This document shows, one piece after another, positions 18,960-28,066 of a stretch of DNA of 38,498 bases. Below the pieces are notes generated by a model. That model saw only the letters and a program-made list of their open reading frames with translations, did no database searches and had not been told where the DNA came from. The translations under genes were made by a program, and so were the position numbers. The first letter of the stretch is position 1, and each line of letters opens with the position of its first letter. Source of the stretch: Acetobacterium wieringae (GTDB taxonomy: Bacteria; Bacillota; Clostridia; Eubacteriales; Eubacteriaceae); contig NZ_JAIPPU010000025.1 of the NCBI RefSeq assembly GCF_026646375.1, forward strand, positions 1 through 38,498, given 5' to 3'.

Positions 18960-18988
18960 TTGAAAATCTTATTTTAAACGGGTATAAT
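18960..18988 (+). promoter_or_regulatory. Sigma-A promoter for the corrinoid activator gene
   Basis: TTGAAA (18960-18965), a 17-nt spacer and a perfect TATAAT (18983-18988). Transcription would start near 18995, giving a leader of about 55 nt before the ATG at 19051. Confidence 0.75.
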
Positions 18989-19050
18989 AAAGTCAGTTTG
19001 GATAATATTTTACTGGTCACCCCAATTTATAACTAAGAAAGGACAATTAT

Positions 19051-20847
19051 ATGTCATCTTTTAAGACAATTCGTGTTTTTTTTCCGCTGTTGGATAAAAG
19101 TATCATGGTTGAAACGGGAATAACCGTTGCTGCAGCCTGTGCTCAGGTTGGCTTTCCTCAAAATCTAGTATGCGGAGGCAAGGGAACGTGCAAGAAATGC
19201 CTTGTTACCATTCGTGAAAACGATTTAGTTTCCGAAGTCCTTGGTTGCCAGCATCCCGTTTCCAACGATATGGCCATTCTCATTTCAAAAGAAGCCGCTG
19301 TTTCGCAAATTCTGGAAACCACCGACAATAATGAGCTGAGTTTCAACCCGAAAACCAGGGTTGTGACCATCCCAATGGCTGACTTAAAAACGGAGATGTG
19401 TTCCTACGATCTTGAAACCATCCGCAACGCCCTTCAAATGCCAATCAGGATGTCTTCTATTAAAGTATTACAGAAATCTGTTGAAATCTTTCATCAGAAG
19501 AGCCTTCCTTTGATGAATTTTGTACTCTATAATGATGAAGTGATTGATATGATCCCCGGCAATGATTCGCTAAACGTCTACGGCGTTGCCTTTGACATTG
19601 GAACGACCTCGGTTGTCGGCTACCTTTATGATCTCACAAGTGGGGTTCTGATTCATCAGTACTCCTCCTTGAATAAGCAAATATCTTTTGGCGGCGATGT
19701 GATCAGTCGTATCGATTATGCATCCACCTCGCCAGAAAATTTGAAAGCGATCCAACATGCCATTATTGAAACTGTCAACAATATCCTTTCAAACCTTTTC
19801 TATGAATCAAAGATAGCTGCAGAAGCTGTTTATGAGTGTGTATTCTGCGGTAACAGCACCATGGCCCATCTTTTTCTGGGCTTGAATCCCCTACATTTGG
19901 GTCTTTCTCCATTTACTGGCATTACCCGGGATATGGTGGTTACCAATGCCAATGAATTTGCCGTCAATATTAATCCCAACGGTAAAATAACCTTCCTACC
20001 CTTATTAGGTGGGTTTGTCGGTGCCGATACGACAGCCGTGTTACTGGGTTTACCAAAGGATGACGACTACCGCTTGATGATTGACTTAGGTACAAATGGC
20101 GAAATTGCTGTCGGCAACCGGAACCGCTACTTTGTCGCTTCCACGGCCTGCGGTCCTGCACTTGAAGGAGCTGGCATCCACATGGGGATGCGTGGTACCA
20201 CAGGTGCCATCGAAAAAATTGAACTGATTGACAATGAAATCAAATGTCACGTTATCGGCGATGCTGCTCCTCTGGGATTTTGTGGCTCTGGGATCATTGA
20301 TGCCATCGCCTTCCTGTTCCGGGAAAAACTGATTTATGATCGCGGTAATTTTATTAAAGGCGAGGATCTCGATAATCACCCCTTTAAAGATCGGTTTAAA
20401 ACCGACGAGAACAATCAACGCTATTTCGTTTTTGTCCGTCATCAGGATAACCCCAACGGCAAAGAAATGATCATCACCCAGAAAGATGTTCGGGCAGTAC
20501 AATTGGCCAAGGCTGCCATCTTTACCGGCTGCTGCCTGCTCACTGAAAAGTATGGCATCAAAGCAACGGATCTCAAGGAAATAACTCTGGCAGGTGCGTT
20601 TGGAAATTATATTGATATCGAAAATGCTCAGTTTATTGGTTTACTCCCGGAGATTTCCGACGTGCCGATCCGCTCCATTGGTAATGGCGCCGGAACTGGC
20701 TCCCAACTATTTCTATTGTCTCAGGATGAAGCCAAACGCTGTGAGGAGATCCCCAAAATTACCACTCACATCGAGTTAGCTACCGATCCTGATTTTTCAA
20801 ACCGGTACATGCAAAACACCTTTCTTGGTCGTAATGAAATGGTGTGA
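19051..20847 (+). CDS. Reductive activator of corrinoid proteins (RACE/RamA-like, DUF4445)
   Basis: ATP-dependent activator that returns inactive Co(II) corrinoid proteins to Co(I). The 598 residues start with a plant-type 2Fe-2S ferredoxin domain (VCGGKGTCKKCLV near residues 40-52, with a further cysteine in LGCQH). The C-terminal ASKHA-type ATPase part has AFDIGTTSVVGYLYDL, CGNSTMAHLFLGL and MIDLGTNGEIAVGN. This is the architecture of the activating enzymes of O-demethylase systems. AAAGGA precedes the ATG. The likely target is the corrinoid protein at 33.3 kb, although this gene has its own promoter and terminator and may also serve others. Confidence 0.92.
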   Translation: MSSFKTIRVFFPLLDKSIMVETGITVAAACAQVGFPQNLVCGGKGTCKKCLVTIRENDLVSEVLGCQHPVSNDMAILISKEAAVSQILETTDNNELSFNPKTRVVTIPMADLKTEMCSYDLETIRNALQMPIRMSSIKVLQKSVEIFHQKSLPLMNFVLYNDEVIDMIPGNDSLNVYGVAFDIGTTSVVGYLYDLTSGVLIHQYSSLNKQISFGGDVISRIDYASTSPENLKAIQHAIIETVNNILSNLFYESKIAAEAVYECVFCGNSTMAHLFLGLNPLHLGLSPFTGITRDMVVTNANEFAVNINPNGKITFLPLLGGFVGADTTAVLLGLPKDDDYRLMIDLGTNGEIAVGNRNRYFVASTACGPALEGAGIHMGMRGTTGAIEKIELIDNEIKCHVIGDAAPLGFCGSGIIDAIAFLFREKLIYDRGNFIKGEDLDNHPFKDRFKTDENNQRYFVFVRHQDNPNGKEMIITQKDVRAVQLAKAAIFTGCCLLTEKYGIKATDLKEITLAGAFGNYIDIENAQFIGLLPEISDVPIRSIGNGAGTGSQLFLLSQDEAKRCEEIPKITTHIELATDPDFSNRYMQNTFLGRNEMV

Positions 20848-20875
20848 TTGTCTGATTTCTTTTGATCTGCGCTTA

Positions 20876-20910
20876 AAAAAGCAAACACATTTCTGCTGTT
20901 TGCTTTTTTT
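20876..20910 (+). terminator. Intrinsic terminator after the corrinoid activator gene
   Basis: AGCAAACA (20880-20887) pairs with TGTTTGCT (20897-20904) and is followed by a run of T to 20910. Confidence 0.88.
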
Positions 20911-20934
20911 ATTCCCCTGCTCCTGATTAGATGC

Positions 20935-20940
20935 TATAAT
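20935..20940 (+). promoter_or_regulatory. Candidate -10 box of the asparaginase-family gene
   Basis: TATAAT 30 nt before the ATG at 20971 and just after the preceding terminator. The -35 region is poor (TTCCCC at 17-nt spacing). Confidence 0.45.
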
Positions 20941-20970
20941 TATTCTAAATTACCGAAAGGATGCTCAGCT

Positions 20971-22029
20971 ATGGAAAAAATACCCAGAATTTTATTATTA
21001 TTAACCGGCGGTACCATCGGCAGCGCTGTCAATGATGGTTGTATCGATGTCGATTCCCGTTGCGGTGATGACTTACTCGCCATCTACAAAGAGCAAAGCA
21101 ATAGTCAAGTCGAATTTACGGTCATTCGGCCCTTTAATATCCTCAGTGAAAACGCCGAACCAAAACACTGGCTGCAAATAATAGAAACCCTGCAATCCCA
21201 CCGTCTTTGCGACTATGATGGTGTCATTATTGCCCACGGATCGGATACCCTGCCCTATACCGGGGCCGCCCTTTCTTATGGTCTTGACAGTCCTCTGATT
21301 CCAATCGTTTTAGTGGCTGCCAACTACGCCATCGGCGAACCAAACAGCAATGCCATCGCCAATTTTTCAGCCGCAGTGGCATTTATCATCAATATGAAAC
21401 TGCCTGGTTTTTATACCCTTTATGAAAATAGTGATCATGTTATTTATGTTCACCTGGCCACCCGGCTTCAGGAAGCAGATTGGCTACGGGATGACTTTAC
21501 CAGTTTTGGTGATCCGTTAGGTGTTTATGATCATCGAGGACTGTGCTGCGTCCCCAGTCCTAAAAATCCGTCCATGCTCAAACTTTACAATCCGGCTCCC
21601 GACTGTGTCCCTACCATTGCCGAATTTCGTAATGAAGTATTGGCCCTGCGCGCCTATCCCGGTTTAAACTATGAAGTGATCAACTTGCATAACCGTCCAA
21701 TCCGGGCTGTTCTTCATTCACTGTACCACTGTGGCAGCGGTAATGTTACCGGAGAAAACGGAACGTCGCTCTTGTCCTTTATCAAAAATAATCCCCAGGT
21801 CGATCATTATCTGATTTCCTACAAAAATATACACGGCGATCTTTATGCGTCCTGTCGGGAACTGATTGCTGCCGGTGGAATTCCGCTGGAGAATATCTCC
21901 TTTGAGGCCGCTGTCACCAAATTGAATTTTGCCTACAACCAGCAGGAATATGCCCCGCTAAACTATGTAAAACGGGAATTTTTCTACGAATTTCTGCGAG
22001 ATGCCAAAGAAAATGGGTATGTAATCTAA
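20971..22029 (+). CDS. Asparaginase/glutaminase-family protein (type I-like)
   Basis: Predicted cytoplasmic amidohydrolase of the L-asparaginase family, 352 residues. Both catalytic-threonine signatures are recognisable: LLTGGTIGS near residues 11-19, and VIIAHGSDTLPYTGAALSYG, where the usual HGTDT reads HGSDT. The C-terminal half is less conserved and cysteine-rich for the family. No signal peptide is seen. An AAGGATG box precedes the ATG. It is followed 43 nt later by a GlpA-like FAD enzyme with its own AAGGAG site and no terminator between, so the two are probably cotranscribed. True asparaginase activity is uncertain; another amide substrate is possible. Confidence 0.78.
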   Translation: MEKIPRILLLLTGGTIGSAVNDGCIDVDSRCGDDLLAIYKEQSNSQVEFTVIRPFNILSENAEPKHWLQIIETLQSHRLCDYDGVIIAHGSDTLPYTGAALSYGLDSPLIPIVLVAANYAIGEPNSNAIANFSAAVAFIINMKLPGFYTLYENSDHVIYVHLATRLQEADWLRDDFTSFGDPLGVYDHRGLCCVPSPKNPSMLKLYNPAPDCVPTIAEFRNEVLALRAYPGLNYEVINLHNRPIRAVLHSLYHCGSGNVTGENGTSLLSFIKNNPQVDHYLISYKNIHGDLYASCRELIAAGGIPLENISFEAAVTKLNFAYNQQEYAPLNYVKREFFYEFLRDAKENGYVI

Positions 22030-22072
22030 GCATTCTATTGCTCAAAATCTAATAATACTGAAGGAGACTGCT

Positions 22073-23536
22073 ATGTATGATGTTGCTATAATCGGCGCCG
22101 GTATCATCGGAACCTCGATCGCCCGAGCTTTAAGCCGTTACAAATTATCTGTTGTTGTTTTTGATAAGGAAGATGATGTGTCGATGGGAGCCACTAAAGC
22201 CAATTCAGCCATTGTCCATGGGGGCTTTGCAGAATCCCATAGCAAAGTAAAGGGGGGGCTGTGTTTCAAAGGCCGGAAACAATTTGACCAACTGAATGCG
22301 GAGCTCAACTTTGGCTTTGAAAAAATCGGATCGCTGGTTTTGGCCTTTGAAGAAGAGCAATTGGCAAAACTTCAGGAATTATATGAAAACGGCCTGGCAA
22401 ATGGTGTCGATGACCTGGAAATTCTTAATCATGACCAGATTATGGCCATGGAACCTAATGTCAACCCAGCCGTTAAATACGCCCTGTATTGTAAAGGGGC
22501 TGGCGTCTGCTCTCCTTACGAGATGGCCATTGCCTTGGCTGAAAATGCCGTAGCCAATGGTGTTGAGCTATTATTAAACACAGAAATAACCGGGATTCAA
22601 AAAACTGCTGATGGCTTTGATCTGATGGACCTGAACGGCAAGCGGTTCCAATCACATTATGTAATCAATGCTGGCGGTGTTTCCTCCGATACAATCTCAA
22701 AAATGGTTGGCGTCGATTATTTCACAATTACGCCCCGAACCGGTGAGTACCTCCTGATGGTGCGGGGCTCTGCCAGTATCATCAATACCGTTTTGTTCCA
22801 AATGCCAACTAAAATGGGTAAAGGCATCCTCGTCACGCCAACCTACTATGGCAACCTTTTAATCGGTCCTGATGCGGTCAATGAAGACACCGTGGACAAA
22901 TCCACCCATGCTGAACGGCTCCTGAAGATTTTTAACGAAGCCAAACACACCACTGATAAATTAAATATCAAACAATTTATCCGTAGTTTTACTGGAGTTC
23001 GGGCGGTCAGCTCCACTGATGACTTTATTATTGAAGCTACCCCTGTGACCGGATTTATTAATTGCGCCGGTATTCAATCTCCGGGGCTGACGTCCTCGCC
23101 AGCTATTGCAGAAATGGTTTTAGACTTATTAAAGGAACTAAACTGCCCCTTAGAAGAAGACTCCAGCTTCAATCCCTACCGGGCTCCGATTATTACCCGA
23201 ACTGAATTAAAACCAGTAAAAGAAATCCAGCCTCTGGTGGACATGCCCTCCAGCCCAGAAAAAATAATCTGCCGCTGCGAACAAGTCAATGAAGCAACTA
23301 TTATTGATGCCATGAACCGGGGCATTCCTGTAACCACTGTTGACGGCATTAAACGACGTACTCGAGCCGGTTGTGGCTGGTGTCAGGGAACCTTCTGTCG
23401 TCCCCGGGTCGCTGAAGTAATGGAAAAGGTACTTGGTCATGCGATTGATGCCGGATTTGACGTGGAGCACAGCGGCGTCAATCGGGTGGGAAAAAACGAA
23501 ATTGTCGACTATATCAATAAACACCAGAACGACTGA
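22073..23536 (+). CDS. GlpA-like FAD-dependent dehydrogenase with BFD-type 2Fe-2S domain (copy 1)
   Basis: FAD enzyme of the DAO/GlpA family, probably oxidising a hydroxy compound such as a polyol phosphate. The 487 residues have an N-terminal FAD motif (AIIGAGIIGTSIARAL) and a substrate domain ending in the family segment GIQSPGLTSSPAI. The C-terminal BFD-like domain has Cys400, Cys402, Cys437 and Cys442, with an extra Cys434 (AGCGWCQGTFC). AAGGAG lies 6 nt before the ATG. It is a paralogue of the protein encoded at 28067-29512 but lacks the usual neighbours (NAD(FAD) oxidoreductase and DUF1667). It may borrow the partners of copy 2 or act on a different substrate. Confidence 0.85.
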   Translation: MYDVAIIGAGIIGTSIARALSRYKLSVVVFDKEDDVSMGATKANSAIVHGGFAESHSKVKGGLCFKGRKQFDQLNAELNFGFEKIGSLVLAFEEEQLAKLQELYENGLANGVDDLEILNHDQIMAMEPNVNPAVKYALYCKGAGVCSPYEMAIALAENAVANGVELLLNTEITGIQKTADGFDLMDLNGKRFQSHYVINAGGVSSDTISKMVGVDYFTITPRTGEYLLMVRGSASIINTVLFQMPTKMGKGILVTPTYYGNLLIGPDAVNEDTVDKSTHAERLLKIFNEAKHTTDKLNIKQFIRSFTGVRAVSSTDDFIIEATPVTGFINCAGIQSPGLTSSPAIAEMVLDLLKELNCPLEEDSSFNPYRAPIITRTELKPVKEIQPLVDMPSSPEKIICRCEQVNEATIIDAMNRGIPVTTVDGIKRRTRAGCGWCQGTFCRPRVAEVMEKVLGHAIDAGFDVEHSGVNRVGKNEIVDYINKHQND

Positions 23537-23555
23537 TTATGAAAAATCACTACCT

Positions 23556-23587
23556 AAAAAGCCGGTTTTAATTCCCGGCTTTTTTTA
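23556..23587 (+). terminator. Intrinsic terminator after GlpA-like copy 1
   Basis: AAAAAGCCGG (23556-23565) pairs with CCGGCTTTTT (23575-23584), with the T-run continuing to 23586. The stem also carries A-runs on its other side, so it may work in both directions. Confidence 0.88.
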
Positions 23588-23629
23588 ATCACGCTTGTGT
23601 TTCTCCATTCTATTATTTTTGCATTCACT

Positions 23630-23658
23630 TTGCAATACCAGTTATGACATGTTATAAT
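23630..23658 (+). promoter_or_regulatory. Sigma-A promoter of the SorC-family regulator gene
   Basis: TTGCAA (23630-23635), a 17-nt spacer and TATAAT (23653-23658). The predicted start of transcription is about 25-30 nt before the ATG at 23692. Confidence 0.75.
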
Positions 23659-23691
23659 AAAAGTAGCCTTTAACTCAAAATGGAGGATGAA

Positions 23692-24669
23692 ATGCAGAGC
23701 GAGGTCTATAATCAATCCGTTTGTATCATGAATGCTGCTGTCTATATGCACTATGTTGAAAAAAAAAATATGCATCAGATTGCTGAAATCTTGAACATAT
23801 CCGCATCAACAGTTTCGCGGCTATTAAAGCGCGCCCTTGATGAAAACGTTGTCAAATTTGAGATCGAGCCGAATTTTTTAGAGTGCACCGAGCTGGCAAC
23901 CATCATCCGAAAAAAATCCGGTCTGAGGGAAGTACTGGTGGTTCCGGTGTTATCCGACACCAATTCCGGCACTGCCCTGACTGTTAAAAAAATGGTCGCA
24001 CTGGAAGGCGCCCGCTATATTCAGCGGATTATCACCGATGATGATATAATCGGTTTGACATGGGGCGGCACCATGTATCATCTCATCCAGTATTTAAATC
24101 CTTGCCGAAAGGCCAACGCTAAAGTGATTACAATGCACGGCAGCATTGCCAACTGTGACGAGAAGCTCGCTGTTGACACCCTGGTGCGACGTGCTGCAAT
24201 GGCCTTTGGCGGCAAAAATGTTTCAATCTGCCGCAATGGCCTCTTTGATCGACCAGAAGATTACGAATTGCTGAGATCCACGGAAATCTATCGAAAAATG
24301 ACTACCCTGTTTGAGAATATCAATATCTCGATCAGTGGTGTTGGACTGCTCTATCCGACAACAACAACCCTGCTGGCTTCCACCAATTATCTCAAGCCTG
24401 AAGAATTTCAGGAGTTACTTAGTCAGCACGCTTATGCCGATATCATGCTGCGTTTTATTGATAAAAATGGTTGCGAATGTAATACTTCCATGAAACAGCG
24501 TACTTTTTCAATTGATCTTGAAACGTATAAAAAAATCCCTTTGAAAATCATTGTCGCTTCTGGTATCGAGAAAGGTCCTGCCATCCAGGCACTGATCAAT
24601 GGTAAGCTGCTTGATGTCCTGATCATTGATCAGAAACTGGCAAAACTTTTGGCTTTCCCTATTTCCTGA
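23692..24669 (+). CDS. SorC-family sugar-binding transcriptional regulator
   Basis: DNA-binding regulator that normally responds to a phosphorylated sugar or polyol. The 325 residues have an N-terminal helix-turn-helix (MHQIAEILNISASTVSRLLK) and a large effector-binding domain with GLTWGGTMYHLIQ and SISGVGLLYP. The frame is open to an ATG at 23680, but GGAGG overlaps that codon and sits 5 nt before the ATG at 23692, which I take as the start. It converges on the operon ending with an FGGY kinase, a very common SorC partner, and is therefore the best candidate regulator of the RuBisCO-like protein operon. EryD, the erythritol regulator, belongs to the same family. Confidence 0.88.
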   Translation: MQSEVYNQSVCIMNAAVYMHYVEKKNMHQIAEILNISASTVSRLLKRALDENVVKFEIEPNFLECTELATIIRKKSGLREVLVVPVLSDTNSGTALTVKKMVALEGARYIQRIITDDDIIGLTWGGTMYHLIQYLNPCRKANAKVITMHGSIANCDEKLAVDTLVRRAAMAFGGKNVSICRNGLFDRPEDYELLRSTEIYRKMTTLFENINISISGVGLLYPTTTTLLASTNYLKPEEFQELLSQHAYADIMLRFIDKNGCECNTSMKQRTFSIDLETYKKIPLKIIVASGIEKGPAIQALINGKLLDVLIIDQKLAKLLAFPIS

Positions 24670-24707
24670 TCATTTCCAAAGCTGATTCTGATTATCAGAT
24701 TAACAGT

Positions 24708-24743
24708 AAAAAAGACCGGACGTATGCACCCCGATCTTTTTTT
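24708..24743. terminator. Bidirectional terminator between sorC-like gene and kinase gene
   Basis: AAAAAAGA-C-CGG (24708-24719) pairs with CCG-A-TCTTTTTT (24731-24742) with one internal mismatch. T-runs flank it on both strands, and it lies between two converging genes. Confidence 0.75.
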
Positions 24744-24748
24744 CATGT

Positions 24749-26314
24749 CTAGCGATAATTATTCTGGAAATCCGCAACGGCATCAAAGGCATCGCCTGAA
24801 AGTCCTTGATAGATGCGCTTCCAGGTCTGATAGGCATCTTCATAACGTGCTGCCGATTCCGGGTGAGGTTCATAATGTCCTGTAACTTTAACCATATTTT
24901 CTGCCGCTTCATTGTAGTCTTTATAGATGCCGACACCCACTGCAGCCAGCATTGCACAGCCTAATGCCGTCGCTTCTTCCACCTCAACCGTTTCACAGGG
25001 GCGATTGTAAATATCGGCCTGCATCTGACACCAGAATTTGGATCGGGAGATGCCGCCGGTCAACCGTACCGTTGTGAAGTTGGGAACATTGCCTTCGACC
25101 ATGGCTTCCAGCATGTCACGAATATCGTAGCAGATCCCTTCCATCGTTGCCCGGGTGATATCGTTTCGCGTATGTGCAATTGTCATGCCAACATAAGTGC
25201 CTCTGGCATTGGATTCATAATTGGGAGTGTTGGCTCCCTGAAGATATGGCAGGAAGAAACAGCCATTTGCTCCCGGAGGAGAGTTTTTAGCTGCATCTGT
25301 CATAAAATCATAAACTTCAGTACCCAGGTGTTTGGCCGTTAATTCTTCGACATCACAGAACTCGCCTTTGAACCACTTAAAGGCGCTACCAGCAGAGTTT
25401 GCCTGACCTTCCATAACCCAGGCCCCATCCGGAGTTCCCAGTACATAGCATTTCTTGGCTGGATCCCGTAAAAATGCCCGCGATTTGCCGGCTGTAATCC
25501 CTGCCGTTCCACCACAGGCATAACCGGTCCCCTCTTTGACGCAGCCGCATCCGACACAACCCGCCTGTTGGTCACCGGTTCCCATTACCAATGGTGTTCC
25601 AACTGCCAGACCTGTTTTTTCAGCTACTTCCGGCGTTACGGCACCAATAATGGTTCCCGGTTCACGCAACGGCGCCAGTTTATTCATATCAACGCCAAAA
25701 ATATCGCATAGTTTTTGGCTGTATTGGAAATCTTCACCATTTAACTGGAGCCAAGGTGTATCATTGATGTCATCGTAATAGTCATCTGCACCGTAGGCCT
25801 TGGTCATCAAGCCCATGATCGTATGGATCCGGGTAGCATTTTCATAAGCTTCAGGCATGTATTTTTTGACCCATTGCAGTTTTCCTGAGGGAAAAACCGG
25901 TCCCAACGGCATCCCGCACATATGATAGAGATCATCCGGTGTCATGCCATCAGCCTCCAGCATCTCGACCATCTCCGGCAACATCTCCGCACTTCGCAAA
26001 TCCTGCCAGATGATAATTGGTGTTGTAAAGCCGCCATCCTTGTCACGGGTGACCATGGTACAACGGAACATATCAAAACTGATACCGGCAATCTCCTCCG
26101 GATCAACACCACTGTTTTTAATAGCCAACCGGGTGGTTTCATACAAGGTGTTGATCAGTTCCGGCCCGTCACATTCAACCCGACCAGCCGAAGGATAGGT
26201 TAACGGATTCAGCACCTGTCCCGAGCCAATTTCATTTCCGGCAAGGTCAAACACAATACTCTTGCTGCTCGTTGTTCCACAATCAATCCCCAATACATAC
26301 TTTTTAGTCTTCAT
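24749..26314 (-). CDS. FGGY-family carbohydrate kinase (xylulokinase-like)
   Basis: ATP-dependent kinase of a sugar or polyol in the cytoplasm; the exact substrate is unknown. The 521 residues show the N-terminal phosphate-binding DCGTTSSKS, the catalytic-Asp segment GTGDQQAGCVGCG near residue 245, a PPGANGCFFLPYLQG segment and the C-terminal FGGY signature around VRLTGGISRSKFWCQMQAD. The sequence is nearer xylulokinase/LsrK-type kinases than glycerol kinase. The start is the ATG at 26314, preceded by AAAGGTG; an in-frame GTG at 26323 lies too close to that site. It is the last gene of the RuBisCO-like protein operon, 91 nt after the DUF1667 gene. Confidence 0.88.
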   Translation of the reverse strand: MKTKKYVLGIDCGTTSSKSIVFDLAGNEIGSGQVLNPLTYPSAGRVECDGPELINTLYETTRLAIKNSGVDPEEIAGISFDMFRCTMVTRDKDGGFTTPIIIWQDLRSAEMLPEMVEMLEADGMTPDDLYHMCGMPLGPVFPSGKLQWVKKYMPEAYENATRIHTIMGLMTKAYGADDYYDDINDTPWLQLNGEDFQYSQKLCDIFGVDMNKLAPLREPGTIIGAVTPEVAEKTGLAVGTPLVMGTGDQQAGCVGCGCVKEGTGYACGGTAGITAGKSRAFLRDPAKKCYVLGTPDGAWVMEGQANSAGSAFKWFKGEFCDVEELTAKHLGTEVYDFMTDAAKNSPPGANGCFFLPYLQGANTPNYESNARGTYVGMTIAHTRNDITRATMEGICYDIRDMLEAMVEGNVPNFTTVRLTGGISRSKFWCQMQADIYNRPCETVEVEEATALGCAMLAAVGVGIYKDYNEAAENMVKVTGHYEPHPESAARYEDAYQTWKRIYQGLSGDAFDAVADFQNNYR

Positions 26315-26405
26315 TTTTTTCACCTTTCATATTTATAAATATTTGTTTGTGATGAAATATAACACCCTGAATCAGCCCCTATACAATAAGCTGATTACCG
26401 TCTTG

Positions 26406-26771
26406 TCATACAATAGAATGAATACATTTGGTTGCGACAACATCAATGCCCGTGTCTGCAACGTTCTTAAGTATAATTTCACCGATTTCAATGGGCGCCT
26501 GACACTCGCAATCCTTAAGAGCGCTGATACAGGCAGTTATTTTTTCTTTGGGAATGTCTTTTTTTGTTTTAACAGAAAGCATGGGACTGTCGCCGCCAAA
26601 TACTTTGACCGTTGACGTTACCGTGCGGGTCGGACAGGTTAATTCTTTGCTGGCATATTTCTCACCATTTTTACAGCTATGACCCGATACTTCGGTTACA
26701 ACTCCATCATCGAGATTTGCTGTGATCATGCATCCCAATGGGCAACCAATGCAAATTAGTGACTTTGTCAT
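26406..26771 (-). CDS. DUF1667 cysteine-rich protein
   Basis: A 121-residue DUF1667 (COG3862) protein. The N-terminus has CIGCPLGC (C7, C10, C14), followed by C33 and C46 (LTCPTRTV), a pattern suggesting an Fe-S cluster or zinc. Genes of this family regularly follow a GlpA-like dehydrogenase and a COG0446 oxidoreductase, so it probably carries electrons or assembles a complex with them; this is inferred from context. The ATG overlaps the stop of the upstream gene by 4 nt, with AAAGGAGG about 10 nt before it. Confidence 0.85.
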   Translation of the reverse strand: MTKSLICIGCPLGCMITANLDDGVVTEVSGHSCKNGEKYASKELTCPTRTVTSTVKVFGGDSPMLSVKTKKDIPKEKITACISALKDCECQAPIEIGEIILKNVADTGIDVVATKCIHSIV

Positions 26772-28048
26772 GATCGCAGGACCTCCTTTTCAACCTTTAT
26801 CCCGATCATTTGGCATTGCTTATGCGCCATTAGATCGGATTTTTGAAGCGTTATCTGTTCCATCTCACCGGGCGCCATCAGTCTTTTTTTCTGGTGAATG
26901 ACCCGCTGACCATTCAAATAGACGCTGATATAATGATCCTGGTAGACATCGCCAACCCGGAAACGGATAATCTGCTCTGCTTCCATCCGATTTGGCTGGA
27001 TCGTTTTGGGTACGGTATAGACAATCCCTTCCTGCGCTTGTACTTCAATGCTAAATTTTTCATTGCGGGCGATTGATCGTCCCTTCACATATTCAGCTGC
27101 ATTTTTTCCTGCAACTTCCGATTCCTGAGAGACATAATCAACCAGATCATGGACGTGAAGGACGTTGCCACAGGCAAAAACCCCATCAATATTGGTTTCA
27201 AAACACTCATTGACAACCGGACCATTGGTACTGGAATCAATGATCACATTCATATTTGTGGACAACTCATTTTCGGGAATCAACCCGACAGATAACAACA
27301 GGGTATCGCAAGGATAATGTTTTTCAGTTCCCTTAATCGGTTTTCTGTTGTGATCAACCGCAGCAATGGTAATCCCTTCGACGCGTTCCCTTCCTTTTAT
27401 ATCTACCACAGTATGGCTCAGTTTCAGCGGAATGTTATAATCATCCAGGCACTGAACGATATTCCGCTTGAGTCCCCCGGAGTATGGCATGATCTCACAT
27501 ACAACGTTTACATGAGCGCCTTCAAGCGTCAGACGTCTGGCCATGATCAGTCCAATATCGCCCGATCCCAAAATCACCATTTCTCGGCCGGGCATAAAGC
27601 CCTCTATATTGACTAGCCGCTGGACCGTCCCGGCTGTAAAAATTCCGGCCGGACGATAGCCAGGGATATTCAGCGCTCCTCTGGGCCGTTCCCGACAGCC
27701 CATTGCCAGAATCACAGCCTGAGCCTGAATAACTACTACCCCATCCTGAGCATTCATGATCGTGATCATTTTATCTTCGTTGATATCAATCACCATCGTA
27801 TTGAGCCGGTATTCGACCTTCAATGCTTCAATTTCATCGATATAACGCTGCGCATATTCCGGCCCAGTCAACTCTTCCTTAAAGGTATGAAGTCCGAATC
27901 CGTTATGAATACACTGATTAAGAATCCCACCCAAACGCTGATCGCGTTCAATGATCAAGACCTGCTCAATGCCGTTTCGTTTGGCGGCAGCGGCAGCAGC
28001 CAGTCCGGCCGGACCACCCCCGATTACGACAATATCATAGTTTTTCAT
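26768..28048 (-). CDS. NAD(FAD)-dependent pyridine nucleotide-disulfide-type oxidoreductase
   Basis: A 426-residue flavoprotein (COG0446 type). It has an N-terminal FAD motif (VVIGGGPAGLAAAAAAKRNG), a second dinucleotide site for NAD(P)H (MVILGSGDIGLIMARRL) and the FAD-binding segment around GVFACGNVLHVHDLVDYVS. It contains no redox-active CxxxxC disulfide in the N-terminal domain, so it is not a reductase of the thioredoxin type. In operons of this kind it likely passes electrons between the GlpA-like dehydrogenase and NAD(H). GAGGTGA precedes the ATG. It lies 18 nt after the GlpA-like gene and overlaps DUF1667 by 4 nt. Confidence 0.87.
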   Translation of the reverse strand: MKNYDIVVIGGGPAGLAAAAAAKRNGIEQVLIIERDQRLGGILNQCIHNGFGLHTFKEELTGPEYAQRYIDEIEALKVEYRLNTMVIDINEDKMITIMNAQDGVVVIQAQAVILAMGCRERPRGALNIPGYRPAGIFTAGTVQRLVNIEGFMPGREMVILGSGDIGLIMARRLTLEGAHVNVVCEIMPYSGGLKRNIVQCLDDYNIPLKLSHTVVDIKGRERVEGITIAAVDHNRKPIKGTEKHYPCDTLLLSVGLIPENELSTNMNVIIDSSTNGPVVNECFETNIDGVFACGNVLHVHDLVDYVSQESEVAGKNAAEYVKGRSIARNEKFSIEVQAQEGIVYTVPKTIQPNRMEAEQIIRFRVGDVYQDHYISVYLNGQRVIHQKKRLMAPGEMEQITLQKSDLMAHKQCQMIGIKVEKEVLRS

Positions 28049-28066
28049 TATATCACCTCACATTCA

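Noticed and set aside
20086..20502. A 138-codon antisense frame within the corrinoid activator gene
   Set aside because: It is fully inside a conserved gene, has no ribosome binding site or recognisable motif, and is best explained as a shadow frame.
26315..26323. GTG start three codons upstream for the FGGY kinase
   Set aside because: The GTG overlaps the likely ribosome binding site AAAGGTG, whereas the ATG at 26314 has proper spacing.
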